From NCBI RefSeq assembly GCF_036632915.2, contig NZ_CP155552.1, positions 1,426,001 through 1,490,000 of the forward strand: 64,000 bases of DNA. Reading direction: 5' to 3'. This document shows, one piece after another, positions 35,872 through 42,942 of the stretch (positions are counted from its first letter, which is position 1; every line of letters begins with the position of its first letter). This DNA is from Faecalibacterium taiwanense. GTDB taxonomy: Bacteria > Bacillota > Clostridia > Oscillospirales > Ruminococcaceae. Position numbers and translations under genes: made by a program. A model generated the notes under the pieces. It did not search any database. It saw only the letters and a list, made by a program, of their open reading frames with translations, and was not told the DNA's origin.

Positions 35872-36783
35872 ATGGCAAATCTGATCCGCGGCCTGTCGGA
35901 GAACGGCGGGGTCGTGTTCTGTGGCGTGGATTCCACCCAGATCGTCCGCAAGGCCGAAAAGCTGCACACCACCAGCGCCACCTGCAGCGCGGCACTGGGC
36001 CGTCTGCTCACCGGCGCGGCCCTGATGGGCTCCATGCTCAAGGACGACCGTGACCAGATCACCCTGCGTGTGTCCGGCGGCGGCCCGGCGGGCGTGGTCA
36101 TTGCCTGCACCGACGGCACCGGCAACGTGAAGGGCTGCATCGATCACCCCTTGGTGGAGCTGCCCGCAAAGCCGAACGGCCACCTGGATGTGGGCGGCGC
36201 TGTGGGCAAAGACGGTGTGCTCACCGTCATCCGGGATAACCGCCTGCAGAAGGAGCCTACCGTGGGGCAGGTGCCGCTGGTCTCCGGTGAGATCGCCGAG
36301 GACCTGACCGCCTACTACGCCTACAGCGAGCAGGTGCCCACCGTCATGGCGCTGGGCGTGCTGGTGGACAAGGACCTGTCCATCCTGTGCGCAGGCGGCT
36401 TTATGGTGCAGCTGCTGCCCGGTGCCACCGATGCGGAGATCGATCAGCTGGAAAAGAACATCGCGGCCATGCCGTCCGTCACCACCCTGCTGCACGAGGG
36501 CAAGACCCCCGAGGACATGATGCAGCTGGCGCTGGCGGGTTTTGAACCCAATGTGCTGGACGAGCGCGATGTGCACTACCAGTGCGACTGCAGCGCCGAG
36601 CGCACCAAGGAGATGCTGTTCAGCCTTGGCCGCAAGGAGCTGGTGAGGATGCGCGACGAGGACCCCGCCTGCGAGGTGGTGTGCCACTTCTGCCACAGCA
36701 AGTACCAGTACGACCTCAACGACCTGCTTGCCGAGTACGACGCGCAGGCGGCGGAACGTGCCGCTGCAGAGCAGGGAACTTGA
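35872..36783 (+). CDS. hslO: Hsp33 redox-regulated chaperone
   Basis: The 303-residue holdase starts NLIRGLSENGGVVFCGVDSTQIV and has the C-terminal redox zinc site CDC (residues 238-240) and CHFC (residues 268-271). Oxidation releases zinc and activates it against protein aggregation. Its stop codon overlaps the -35 box of the antitoxin RNA promoter of module 1. Confidence 0.95.
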   Translation: MANLIRGLSENGGVVFCGVDSTQIVRKAEKLHTTSATCSAALGRLLTGAALMGSMLKDDRDQITLRVSGGGPAGVVIACTDGTGNVKGCIDHPLVELPAKPNGHLDVGGAVGKDGVLTVIRDNRLQKEPTVGQVPLVSGEIAEDLTAYYAYSEQVPTVMALGVLVDKDLSILCAGGFMVQLLPGATDAEIDQLEKNIAAMPSVTTLLHEGKTPEDMMQLALAGFEPNVLDERDVHYQCDCSAERTKEMLFSLGRKELVRMRDEDPACEVVCHFCHSKYQYDLNDLLAEYDAQAAERAAAEQGT

Positions 36784-36814
36784 CAAACCGCTAAAAAACA
36801 ACTATACTACAAAT

Positions 36815-36912
36815 AGAAAAGGCGCTGTCCGCAATGGTCAGCTCCTTCCGGTTAGATCAATAAGAATGACCGCCACGGTTTGGAGATTGGGGCGGTCATT
36901 TCTTATTGTTAT
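36815..36912 (+). ncRNA. Putative antitoxin RNA, module 1
   Basis: A strong promoter, TTGACA (36780-36785), 17-base spacer, TATACT (36803-36808), starts an RNA of roughly 95 nt that ends at the bidirectional hairpin GACCGCC/GGCGGTC (36879-36898). The RNA carries CTCCTTCCG, which can pair over nine bases (one G-U) with the toxin SD CGGAAGGGG. It converges on the toxin gene and is fully complementary to its 3' end. Confidence 0.6.
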
Positions 36913-37006
36913 GGATCTCTTTGAAGATTGCCCATGCGATCTGAAATGTAATCCCAACTGTGCCGCCAACAATGACGAACAGCTGCAGAACATCGTTCAA
37001 CACCAT
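36896..37006 (-). CDS. Small hydrophobic toxin-like peptide, module 1 (36 aa)
   Basis: A 36-residue peptide, MVLNDVLQLFVIVGGTVGIT then a second hydrophobic part and the polar tail KEIHNNKK: one transmembrane helix, Fst/holin-like. SD GGAAGGGGGG sits 7 bases before the ATG and can be hidden in a hairpin with the upstream CCCCCGTTCGC. A weak promoter on the minus strand (TTGTAA 37174-37169, TAAACT 37151-37146, spacer 17) starts the mRNA at a 5' hairpin ACCGCC/GGCGGT. The stop lies inside the shared terminator. Confidence 0.65.
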   Translation of the reverse strand: MVLNDVLQLFVIVGGTVGITFQIAWAIFKEIHNNKK

Positions 37007-37185
37007 GATGCATCCCCCCTTCCGCGTTTGCGAACGGGGGAACAAACAATAAGCTTTTACGTCCCCCGGACGCTTGCCGGAGGGAAGCATGACCACCTGC
37101 GCTTGCAGACAGCACCTAATCACCGCCTTTTCAGGCGGTATTTTTAGTTTAACATACTTTTTGGCGAATTACAACGGGAATCCTT

Positions 37186-38334
37186 TCACCCGCAGATGTC
37201 CGCTGCCACGGTGTAGGTAACGGTATAGTCCAGTACATTGCCGTTCACGGTGCAGTCCTCTTTGCGGGCGATGTGCTCCGCGTCCGGCCATGCGGCGTAC
37301 AGCGCCTGCAGGCTTTGCAGCCGGGCCAGCGCGGCGGCCTGCGCTTCGGTGCGGCGCAGCGTTTCCGGCTGCTGCACATAGCGGCAGGTCTCCTCCACAG
37401 AGCAGGGCAGGGCAAGGCCCAGCAGCGGCACCTCCGGCTGAAAGTGCCGGAGGATCACCGCCGCATGTTCCGGCGCAGGCGCGGCGGGCAGGGAGAAGGT
37501 GTGCCCGAACGCTGTCACCCGGTATGCGCGGGTGCACGCGCCGGTGTACTGCTGCACCGTCTCTTCCAAGGGCACGGTGCGGGTGTCGCTCCACTCAAAC
37601 TGCGCAACCACCGTTCCGGCGGCGGGCGCAAAGATCAGGGTGCCGTCCCGCTCGGCGCGGGCTGTGCCAATGAGGCCCTGCCCGGCTTCCACCTGCTGGC
37701 CCGGCTGCACCAGCATGGTGCCGCTGGTAAGGTTCGTGCGCAGAACAGTGCCGCTGCATTTTGCCCGGATGCCATGCAGCGTTCCGGCGGCAATGTCCGG
37801 CTTGGGCCTGGCCGCGGCGGCTTCCACCACCAGCCGCCCTTTGGCAAAATTCAGGCTGGCCCAGGAGAACTCGCCGCTGTGCAAAAGGGCGTACTCCCCG
37901 GCGGTGAGCTTTGCCTCGGTCACAGCCGCACCGGGCTGCAGGCCCGCTTCCCGCAGGACGGCGCAGGCCCGCGCAGCCTGTCCGGTGGTGAGGGAAGAGG
38001 TGTCCGCATACCAGACGAACTGCTGTGCAAAGAGCAGCAGCGGCACAAACACCGCCAGCCCCGCCCAAAGCCCGGCCCGGCGCAGCAAGGGGCGCAGGCA
38101 GAAATACAGCCCCAGTTTCCGGCGGATGCGCAGCCGCACCCGGTGCTTGCGGGCCAGCGCGGCAAGGCGCGGGTACTGCCACGCGGCGCACCGCCCGCCA
38201 AACCCTCCCGGCAGGGCCGTTACCCCGTAGGGATGCAGCCCGGCCCGGGCGGCAGCGGTAAGCAGGGCTTCGGTGCTGCCATTGCATGCGGTGAACTCCA
38301 CCGCGGCCCAAAGGCTTACCGGTTCCATGGGCAC
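37186..38334 (-). CDS. yqfD: Sporulation protein YqfD
   Basis: The 382-residue protein has one transmembrane segment (about residues 90-110, GLWAGLAVFVPLLLFAQQFVW) and an extracytoplasmic part with FAKGRLVVEAAAARPKP and GTAAKCSG-like residues, the YqfD pattern. In Bacillus and clostridia yqfD is a sigma-E gene of mother-cell function. Here it follows yqfC at 3 bases, the usual pair. Its 3' end abuts toxin module 1. Confidence 0.85.
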   Translation of the reverse strand: MPMEPVSLWAAVEFTACNGSTEALLTAAARAGLHPYGVTALPGGFGGRCAAWQYPRLAALARKHRVRLRIRRKLGLYFCLRPLLRRAGLWAGLAVFVPLLLFAQQFVWYADTSSLTTGQAARACAVLREAGLQPGAAVTEAKLTAGEYALLHSGEFSWASLNFAKGRLVVEAAAARPKPDIAAGTLHGIRAKCSGTVLRTNLTSGTMLVQPGQQVEAGQGLIGTARAERDGTLIFAPAAGTVVAQFEWSDTRTVPLEETVQQYTGACTRAYRVTAFGHTFSLPAAPAPEHAAVILRHFQPEVPLLGLALPCSVEETCRYVQQPETLRRTEAQAAALARLQSLQALYAAWPDAEHIARKEDCTVNGNVLDYTVTYTVAADICG

Positions 38335-38337
38335 CTC

Positions 38338-38625
38338 CTAGTCATCCGCAAAGTCCGTGCGCACGAACCGCCCCCGCAGGGTCAGGCGGCTGGCGGTAAG
38401 GGCAACGATCTTCAGCCCGTCGCCGTAGATGGTCAACCGGCCATGGGGCATCTGCAGGCACAGCCGGTCAGGGCTGTAGGTCAGGATGCGGCAAAAGTGC
38501 TCCACCTCCATGCGGCCCCCGCTCAGGTAGACGGCAGGGGCGTGGTAAAAGCCCTGCGGCGGCTGACGGAACAGCAGGGCCAGCCAGCTTTGCAGCAAAA
38601 GCCGCTTTTTGCGCTTGGCACACAT
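38338..38625 (-). CDS. yqfC: YqfC/YabP family sporulation protein
   Basis: The 95-residue protein from ATG 38625 (SD GGGAGGG) contains VYLSGGRMEVEHFCRILTYSPDRLCLQM and a C-terminal LTIYGDGLKIVALTASRLTLRG, the YabP/YqfC domain. The longer open frame upstream is the antisense of ylbJ and is not used. Confidence 0.85.
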   Translation of the reverse strand: MCAKRKKRLLLQSWLALLFRQPPQGFYHAPAVYLSGGRMEVEHFCRILTYSPDRLCLQMPHGRLTIYGDGLKIVALTASRLTLRGRFVRTDFADD

Positions 38626-38697
38626 CCCATTCCCTCCCATCCCGCAGTTCTGCCCGCGGCGCGCTGCTACATATATATGGATGCGGAGGGCTGAGTT

Positions 38698-39738
38698 ATG
38701 AATCGAAGCTGGAATTTCCGGCGGGGCGTGCTGCTGGCGCTGGCAGGGTACACGGCGTTTCTGGTGTTTGCCGCGCCGCAGCGCTGTGCCGATGCCCTGC
38801 AGGCGGGGCTGCGGCTGTGCGGCGGGCCGCTGCTGGTATCGCTGTTTCCGTTCCTCATCGTATCGGCGCTGGCGGCAGGCTGCGGGGCCGGGCAGTGGCT
38901 GGGCTTTGTGTTCCGGCCTGCGGCGCGGCTCATGGGCATCCGGGCAAAGGGTGCGGGCGGCGTGCTGCTCATTGGGGCCTTGGGGGGCTTTGCACCGGCG
39001 GCGGTGGCTGCGTCCGAAGCCGTGCGCACCGGTCAGCTCACCTCCCGGCAGGCCTCGGCGCTGCTGCCCGCCTGTGTGTGCAGCGGGCCGTCCTTTGTCA
39101 TCCTCACGGTAGGGCAGCAGATGCTGGGCAGCCGCGCGGTGGGGGTGCGGCTGTTTGCGGCCCAGCTGCTGGCGGGATACCTCACGGCGGCGCTGCTGTG
39201 CCGGATGCAGGGCGGGGCCGGGCAGGCTCCACCCGCGCAGGGGGAAACCATTCCGCTGCCCGCACTGGACGCGGTGATCGCGCAGGCGGCAGTGACCTAC
39301 CTGAAGCTCTGCGGCTTTGTGCTGTACTTCCGGCTGCTGGCGGCAGGGTGCGGGGCATTGCTGCCACAGCCGTGGGCGGCGCTGCCCGCCATGCTGCTGG
39401 AAGTGTGTTCCGGCTGCGATCAGGCCGCCCGCACCGGGCTGTGGGCCAGCACGCTGTGCTGTGCGGCGCTCAGTGTGCAGGGGGTGTCGGTGCTTTTGCA
39501 GGTGCGCACCATCTGCCCGGCCGAGATCTCGCTGCGGCCTTTGCTGGCAGCGCGGGCGGTGCATCTGCCGCTTTCGGTGGCGCTGTTCTGGCTGGGCAGC
39601 ACCGTGCCGGTGCAGGCCGTGCAGACCTTTACCACCCTGACCGAACGGGTGGTGGTGCTGCGCCGTGTCCCGCTGGACTGCGCCCTGCTGGCCTTTGCCG
39701 TGTGCTGCATTACGGTGGAGGAGTTGGCGAGGAGTTAA
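38698..39738 (+). CDS. ylbJ: YlbJ-type sporulation integral membrane protein
   Basis: The 346-residue protein has about eight transmembrane helices and the nucleoside-recognition/gate-domain style seen in YlbJ: VSLFPFLIVSALAAGCG, GALGGFAPAAVAASEAVRTGQLTSRQASALLPACVCSGPSFVILTVGQQM. It diverges from yqfC-yqfD. In Bacillus, ylbJ is under sigma-E. With yqfCD and spoVM it suggests that part of a sporulation programme remains. Confidence 0.85.
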   Translation: MNRSWNFRRGVLLALAGYTAFLVFAAPQRCADALQAGLRLCGGPLLVSLFPFLIVSALAAGCGAGQWLGFVFRPAARLMGIRAKGAGGVLLIGALGGFAPAAVAASEAVRTGQLTSRQASALLPACVCSGPSFVILTVGQQMLGSRAVGVRLFAAQLLAGYLTAALLCRMQGGAGQAPPAQGETIPLPALDAVIAQAAVTYLKLCGFVLYFRLLAAGCGALLPQPWAALPAMLLEVCSGCDQAARTGLWASTLCCAALSVQGVSVLLQVRTICPAEISLRPLLAARAVHLPLSVALFWLGSTVPVQAVQTFTTLTERVVVLRRVPLDCALLAFAVCCITVEELARS

Positions 39739-39760
39739 GGTGCGGGCTGGGCTGTGGGCT

Positions 39761-39855
39761 GGGAGTTTCTCCAGCGAATGTCCGGGAAGTGGGGCCCCGT
39801 GCGTAAGCACAGGGGCGGAACCGTGGGTTCCGGGCTGTTCGCGGAGAAAGCTGCC
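39761..39855 (+). repeat. 95-bp structured repeat, copy 1
   Basis: The ends GGGAGTTTCTCCAGCGAA and TTCGCGGAGAAAGCTGCC form an 18-bp closing stem (one mismatch). Inside are hairpin 1, CCCCGTGC-GTAA-GCAC-AGGGG, and hairpin 2, GGAACC-GTG-GGTTCC. The same architecture recurs at 50946-51040 with compensatory changes in hairpin 1. No ORF is convincing here. Confidence 0.65.
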
Positions 39856-39913
39856 AGCACGCAGCCTACGGTTTCAGGAAACTTTATCAGGTGCTACTGT
39901 AGGAGCGTTATCT

Positions 39914-40087
39914 GATACAGTGGCAGATTATTGACGCTGATGCGATGAAAAATGCAGTGTATCAAGCTGATACAGTGCCCCCTTGATTGATACAGTGCGT
40001 CAGTGTATCAGGGCAGGCCAGTGTATCAACTTGATACACTGGCAAAAAGAAACATAAGTAAGTTATATATTTCTCACTGTATCATGT
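39914..40087. repeat. Cluster of TGATACAGTG repeats (iteron-like)
   Basis: At least seven copies of TGATACAGTG or its reverse complement CACTGTATCA (some with one change) occur, several as head-to-head pairs such as CAGTGTATCA-AGC-TGATACAGTG and CCAGTGTATCAACTTGATACACTGG. The last copy enters the 3' end of the RepA-like ATPase gene. Regular binding sites of this kind are typical of plasmid-type origins or of a dedicated DNA-binding regulator. Confidence 0.65.
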
Positions 40088-41430
40088 GTTTCTCCACGGT
40101 AGGCCAGCCGGGTAAACCACCCTCGCGCGCCGTCCTTTTGGCACAGCTGATATTTTGCAATGTCGCCATCCCGTACAAGCTCAGCATACGAGCGTTTGTA
40201 AGTGGCTTCACTGCACTTGATCTCCTGAAGTACAGCACTTTTGAGTTGAGGATTTGCCATCGACCCAAGGCGGCTCTCGGACAGAACGTTCAGGATGGCG
40301 CTGCGGGTGTCCTGCCGGGTCTCCGCTGTGCGCACCCGCCGCTCCTCAATGAAGTCGGCATCCTTCTTGTCGGTGTAGCCGTCAAACACGGCCCGCGCGG
40401 TCTTTACGCCCTCCACCTCCACATCGTCGATGTGCAGCAGCACCGTCTGCTGGGGGCGGGCGTAGCTGTTTTTCTCGTGGCTGAGATAAATTTTGCCGTC
40501 GTTCTTGGCGCGGCCCATCATCAGCACGCTGCGGGCCATGTCCCAGATATCCGAGCTGTCGGCCAGACGTGCGCGGCCGGAAACGCCCTGCTTTTTGTTG
40601 GAGTGCATCACGATGAGCACCGCGCAGCCCTGCTTTGCGGCAATGGCGCGCAGCGGCAGTAGGGCACCGCGCATCTGGTTGCGGCTTGCCATCTCCACAT
40701 CGGCGGGCAGAAAGCTCTGCAGCGGGTCCACGATGAGCAGCAGCGGCCCGGCCTTGGCGGCAAAATCCGCCAGTGCCTGATCCTTGAGGGTAAGGGGCTG
40801 GCCGGTCTTGCCAAAGTAGTCGTCGGCGGTCAGCACCAGCACCCGGTTCATGTCGGCCCCGGCCGCCAGCAGACGGGCCTTGAGCACCTTGCCGGGGTCG
40901 TCCTCGCCCGCAAGCAGCAGCACCTTGCCGGTCTGCTGCGGCGGCAGCGGAAAAAAGCCGGAGGTCTTGCCCGCCGTCACATAGGCAATGAGCTGTGCCT
41001 GCCAGATGCCCTTGCCGGTGCCGCCGTCGGCACCCAGCAGCGACACTTCGCCCAGCGGCAGCAGCTGCGGCACCAGCCACGCCACGCTCTGCATGGGCAC
41101 ATCGGCCAGCAGGCCGGGCTGCGCCGCGCTGCCCTCCAGCGCAAGCTTGCGCTGCTTTGCGTCCGCGTTCACGGCTGCCATAAAGGCTGCGGGGTCGGCC
41201 TGCCACGCCTGCTTGCAGGTGTTGAGCCATTGATCGATCTTGTAATTGACGGCGGGCAGCTGCATGCTGCAGGCTGCGCCGCGCACGTCGTCCAGCAGGT
41301 CTTCCCGTGCATCCGGGTCGGTCTGGTGGAACATTACCGCAAAGGTCAGGCGGCTGAACAGCTGCTGCTCGGTCCTGCAGGCATCCAGCATGTTCAGAAA
41401 GTCTGTGCGGTCCTGAATGGATACTCCCAA
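40063..41430 (-). CDS. RepA-like AAA ATPase (AAA_25 family)
   Basis: The start is TTG 41430 behind SD AAAGGAG; an out-of-frame ATG is too close to the SD. The 455-residue protein has a helical N-terminus, a RecA-type core with Walker A LGADGGTGKG, Walker B LLLIVDPLQSFLPAD, and HSNKKQGVSGRARLADSSDIWDMARS, the RepA/hexameric helicase pattern, and a C-terminal winged-helix-like part (AILNVLSESRLGS). It may be a replication helicase of an integrated element. A strong promoter lies upstream. Confidence 0.8.
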   Translation of the reverse strand: MGVSIQDRTDFLNMLDACRTEQQLFSRLTFAVMFHQTDPDAREDLLDDVRGAACSMQLPAVNYKIDQWLNTCKQAWQADPAAFMAAVNADAKQRKLALEGSAAQPGLLADVPMQSVAWLVPQLLPLGEVSLLGADGGTGKGIWQAQLIAYVTAGKTSGFFPLPPQQTGKVLLLAGEDDPGKVLKARLLAAGADMNRVLVLTADDYFGKTGQPLTLKDQALADFAAKAGPLLLIVDPLQSFLPADVEMASRNQMRGALLPLRAIAAKQGCAVLIVMHSNKKQGVSGRARLADSSDIWDMARSVLMMGRAKNDGKIYLSHEKNSYARPQQTVLLHIDDVEVEGVKTARAVFDGYTDKKDADFIEERRVRTAETRQDTRSAILNVLSESRLGSMANPQLKSAVLQEIKCSEATYKRSYAELVRDGDIAKYQLCQKDGARGWFTRLAYRGETHDTVRNI

Positions 41431-41491
41431 AATACATTTCTCCTTTCGCTGTGGTTTATAACTGGAAGTAAAACCAAATGTTGTTGCTATA

Positions 41492-41520
41492 AGTATAACT
41501 CTGAAAAAACAACGTGTCAA
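41492..41520 (-). promoter_or_regulatory. Promoter of the RepA-like ATPase gene
   Basis: On the minus strand TTGACA, 17-base spacer, TATACT, 62 bases before the TTG start. Confidence 0.75.
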
Positions 41521-41644
41521 CAAATAGTTTTTGCGCAAAAAGCCACAGCTTCCGGGGTGAAAATGCACAGGAAAATGGGGAAAGAAAAAGAGAAGGCGGG
41601 CACCTTCTCTTGACAAAACGGCAAAAAATAACTATACTACAAAT

Positions 41645-41742
41645 AGAAAAGGTGCTGTCCGCAATGGTCAGCTCCTTCCGGTTGGATCAATAAGAATGAC
41701 CGCTTACCGTTTGGAGACAGGGGCGGTCATTTCTTATTGTTA
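41645..41742 (+). ncRNA. Putative antitoxin RNA, module 2
   Basis: Promoter TTGACA (41610-41615), 17-base spacer, TATACT (41633-41638). The RNA is almost identical to that of module 1 (differences in GGTGCTG and in the terminator loop) and keeps CTCCTTCCG against the toxin SD. It ends at the shared GACCGC/GCGGTC hairpin. Confidence 0.6.
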
Positions 41743-41837
41743 TGGATCTCTTTGAAGATTGCCCATGCGATCTGAAATGTAATCCCAACTGTGCCGCCAA
41801 CAATGACGAACAGCTGCAGAACATCGTTCAACACCAT
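41727..41837 (-). CDS. Small hydrophobic toxin-like peptide, module 2 (36 aa)
   Basis: The peptide is identical to that of module 1. Promoter on the minus strand: TTGTAT (42005-42000), 17-base spacer, TAAACT (41982-41977); 5' hairpin ACCGCC/GGCGGT. The near identity of modules 1 and 2, less than 5 kb apart, indicates recent duplication or gene conversion. Confidence 0.65.
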   Translation of the reverse strand: MVLNDVLQLFVIVGGTVGITFQIAWAIFKEIHNNKK

Positions 41838-42051
41838 GATGCATCCCCCCTTCCGCGTTTGCGAACGGGGGAACAAACAATAAGCTTTTACGTCCCCCGG
41901 ACGCTTGCCGGAGGGAAGCATGACCACCTGCGCTTGCAGATAGCACCTAATCACCGCCTTTTCAGGCGGTATTTTTAGTTTAGCATACTTTCTGACGAAA
42001 TACAATAAGAACCCACAGAAACGACGCTTTGTAAAATTTTATGGTGCATGG

Positions 42052-42079
42052 TTGCTTTTTGAAAAAAGCAGAGTATAAT
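42052..42079 (+). promoter_or_regulatory. Promoter of the AbrB/RelE pair
   Basis: TTGCTT, 16-base spacer, TATAAT, 43 bases before the antitoxin ATG. The AT-rich spacer holds GCTTTTTGAAAAAAGC, an inverted repeat that could be the autoregulatory operator. Confidence 0.6.
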
Positions 42080-42121
42080 AAAAGTGAGAAAGTAAGAAAA
42101 TCGCACAAAGGAGAATGAAGG

Positions 42122-42388
42122 ATGCTGACGGAATTGAGGACAAAATCCCAAATCACCATTCCAAAGGATATTGTAATGAAGATGGGCCTGCGGGAGGGCG
42201 ACAAGCTGGAGATCGTGGAGAAGGATGGCGTGATCGAGCTGATGCCGGTAGCCGTTTACCCCAAAAAGTATCTGGACGAGCTGCGCAGCGAGATCAACGA
42301 AGCAAAGGCCAAAATTGCGGCAGGGGAGCAGCCGGTGTTCGACACTGTGGACGCACTGTTTGAAGCGCTGGACGGTGCGGACGAATGA
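42122..42388 (+). CDS. AbrB/MazE-type antitoxin
   Basis: The 88-residue protein begins with a swapped-hairpin AbrB domain (LRTKSQITIPKDIVMKMGLREGDKLEIVEKDGVIELMPV) and a C-terminal helical part that would bind the toxin (DELRSEINEAKAKIAAGE). ATG 42122 has SD AAAGGAG; its stop overlaps the toxin ATG by 4 bases (ATGA). Confidence 0.85.
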   Translation: MLTELRTKSQITIPKDIVMKMGLREGDKLEIVEKDGVIELMPVAVYPKKYLDELRSEINEAKAKIAAGEQPVFDTVDALFEALDGADE

Positions 42389-42651
42389 ATTACAAGATCA
42401 CCTACACCAAACGATTCATAAAGAACCTGAAGCGTTTGAACGCAGCGGAGCGGGCGCAGCTGAAAAAGAAGCTGGAAATTCTGGAAATGGACCCGCTGTA
42501 TCCGTCGCTGCGCACAAAGCGTATTCAAGGCACGGTAGACTTGTTCGAGTTCAGCGTAAACATGGATGTGCGGGTTATCTGGCAGTACGACGGTGATACG
42601 ATCATTCTGCTGTTGGACATCGGACACCATGATATTCTGAATCAATTTTAA
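42385..42651 (+). CDS. RelE/ParE superfamily toxin
   Basis: The 88-residue protein matches the RelE-like fold: MNYKITYTKRFIKNLKRLNAAERAQLKKKLEIL, then TKRIQGTVDLFEFSVNMDVRVIWQYDGDTIILLLDIGHHDIL. The conserved C-terminal GxHDxxY is GHHDIL here. RelE toxins cut mRNA at the ribosome; YafQ-like members share the length. Confidence 0.85.
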   Translation: MNYKITYTKRFIKNLKRLNAAERAQLKKKLEILEMDPLYPSLRTKRIQGTVDLFEFSVNMDVRVIWQYDGDTIILLLDIGHHDILNQF

Positions 42652-42670
42652 AAGCCTGTAAACACGATAA

Positions 42671-42703
42671 AAAGGCCGCTGCGGTTCACATGCAGCGGCC
42701 TTT
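42671..42703. terminator. Bidirectional terminator between the toxin gene and copA
   Basis: AAAGGCCGCTGC pairs with GCAGCGGCCTTT around GGTTCACAT. Confidence 0.85.
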
Positions 42704-42732
42704 CCATTTGATGGGGAGTATTCAGCGGCGGT

Positions 42733-42942
42733 TTACTGGATGCCGGTCACAGGATAGTCCTGATCCTCAACGGCCTTCTTCAGCACGTCGTCGGCGACCT
42801 CGGCGTTCAGGGTGACGATGGCGGTGCCGGCCTCGTGGCTCACCACGGCCTCGTCCACCTCGGGCAGGGCTTCCAGAGCCTTCTTCACGCGGGCTTCGCA
42901 GTGGCCGCACATCATGCCTTCCACCTTCAGGGTCTTTTTCAT
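42733..42942 (-). CDS. copZ: Putative internally initiated copper chaperone CopZ (69 aa), nested in copA
   Basis: In frame within the 3' end of copA, ATG 42942 is preceded by AAGGAGG with a 7-base gap, a near perfect SD. From it a complete 69-residue HMA protein ([20 protein letters not shown], ending in DYPVTGIQ) would be made, the normal size of CopZ. Sequence shows the SD and the length; that two products are made is an inference. Confidence 0.5.
   Translation of the reverse strand: MKKTLKVEGMMCGHCEARVKKALEALPEVDEAVVSHEAGTAIVTLNAEVADDVLKKAVEDQDYPVTGIQ

Noticed and set aside
36909..37115. Alternative frame (68 aa, His/Arg-rich) in the toxin modules, also at 41740 and 52118
   Set aside because: It overlaps the hydrophobic frame, lacks its own SD, and is not present in module 4, while a hydrophobic peptide is.
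36780..37174. CRISPR or IS element explanation for the repeated modules
   Set aside because: No spacer-repeat alternation, no transposase and no obvious target duplication; promoters and peptide frame are conserved instead.
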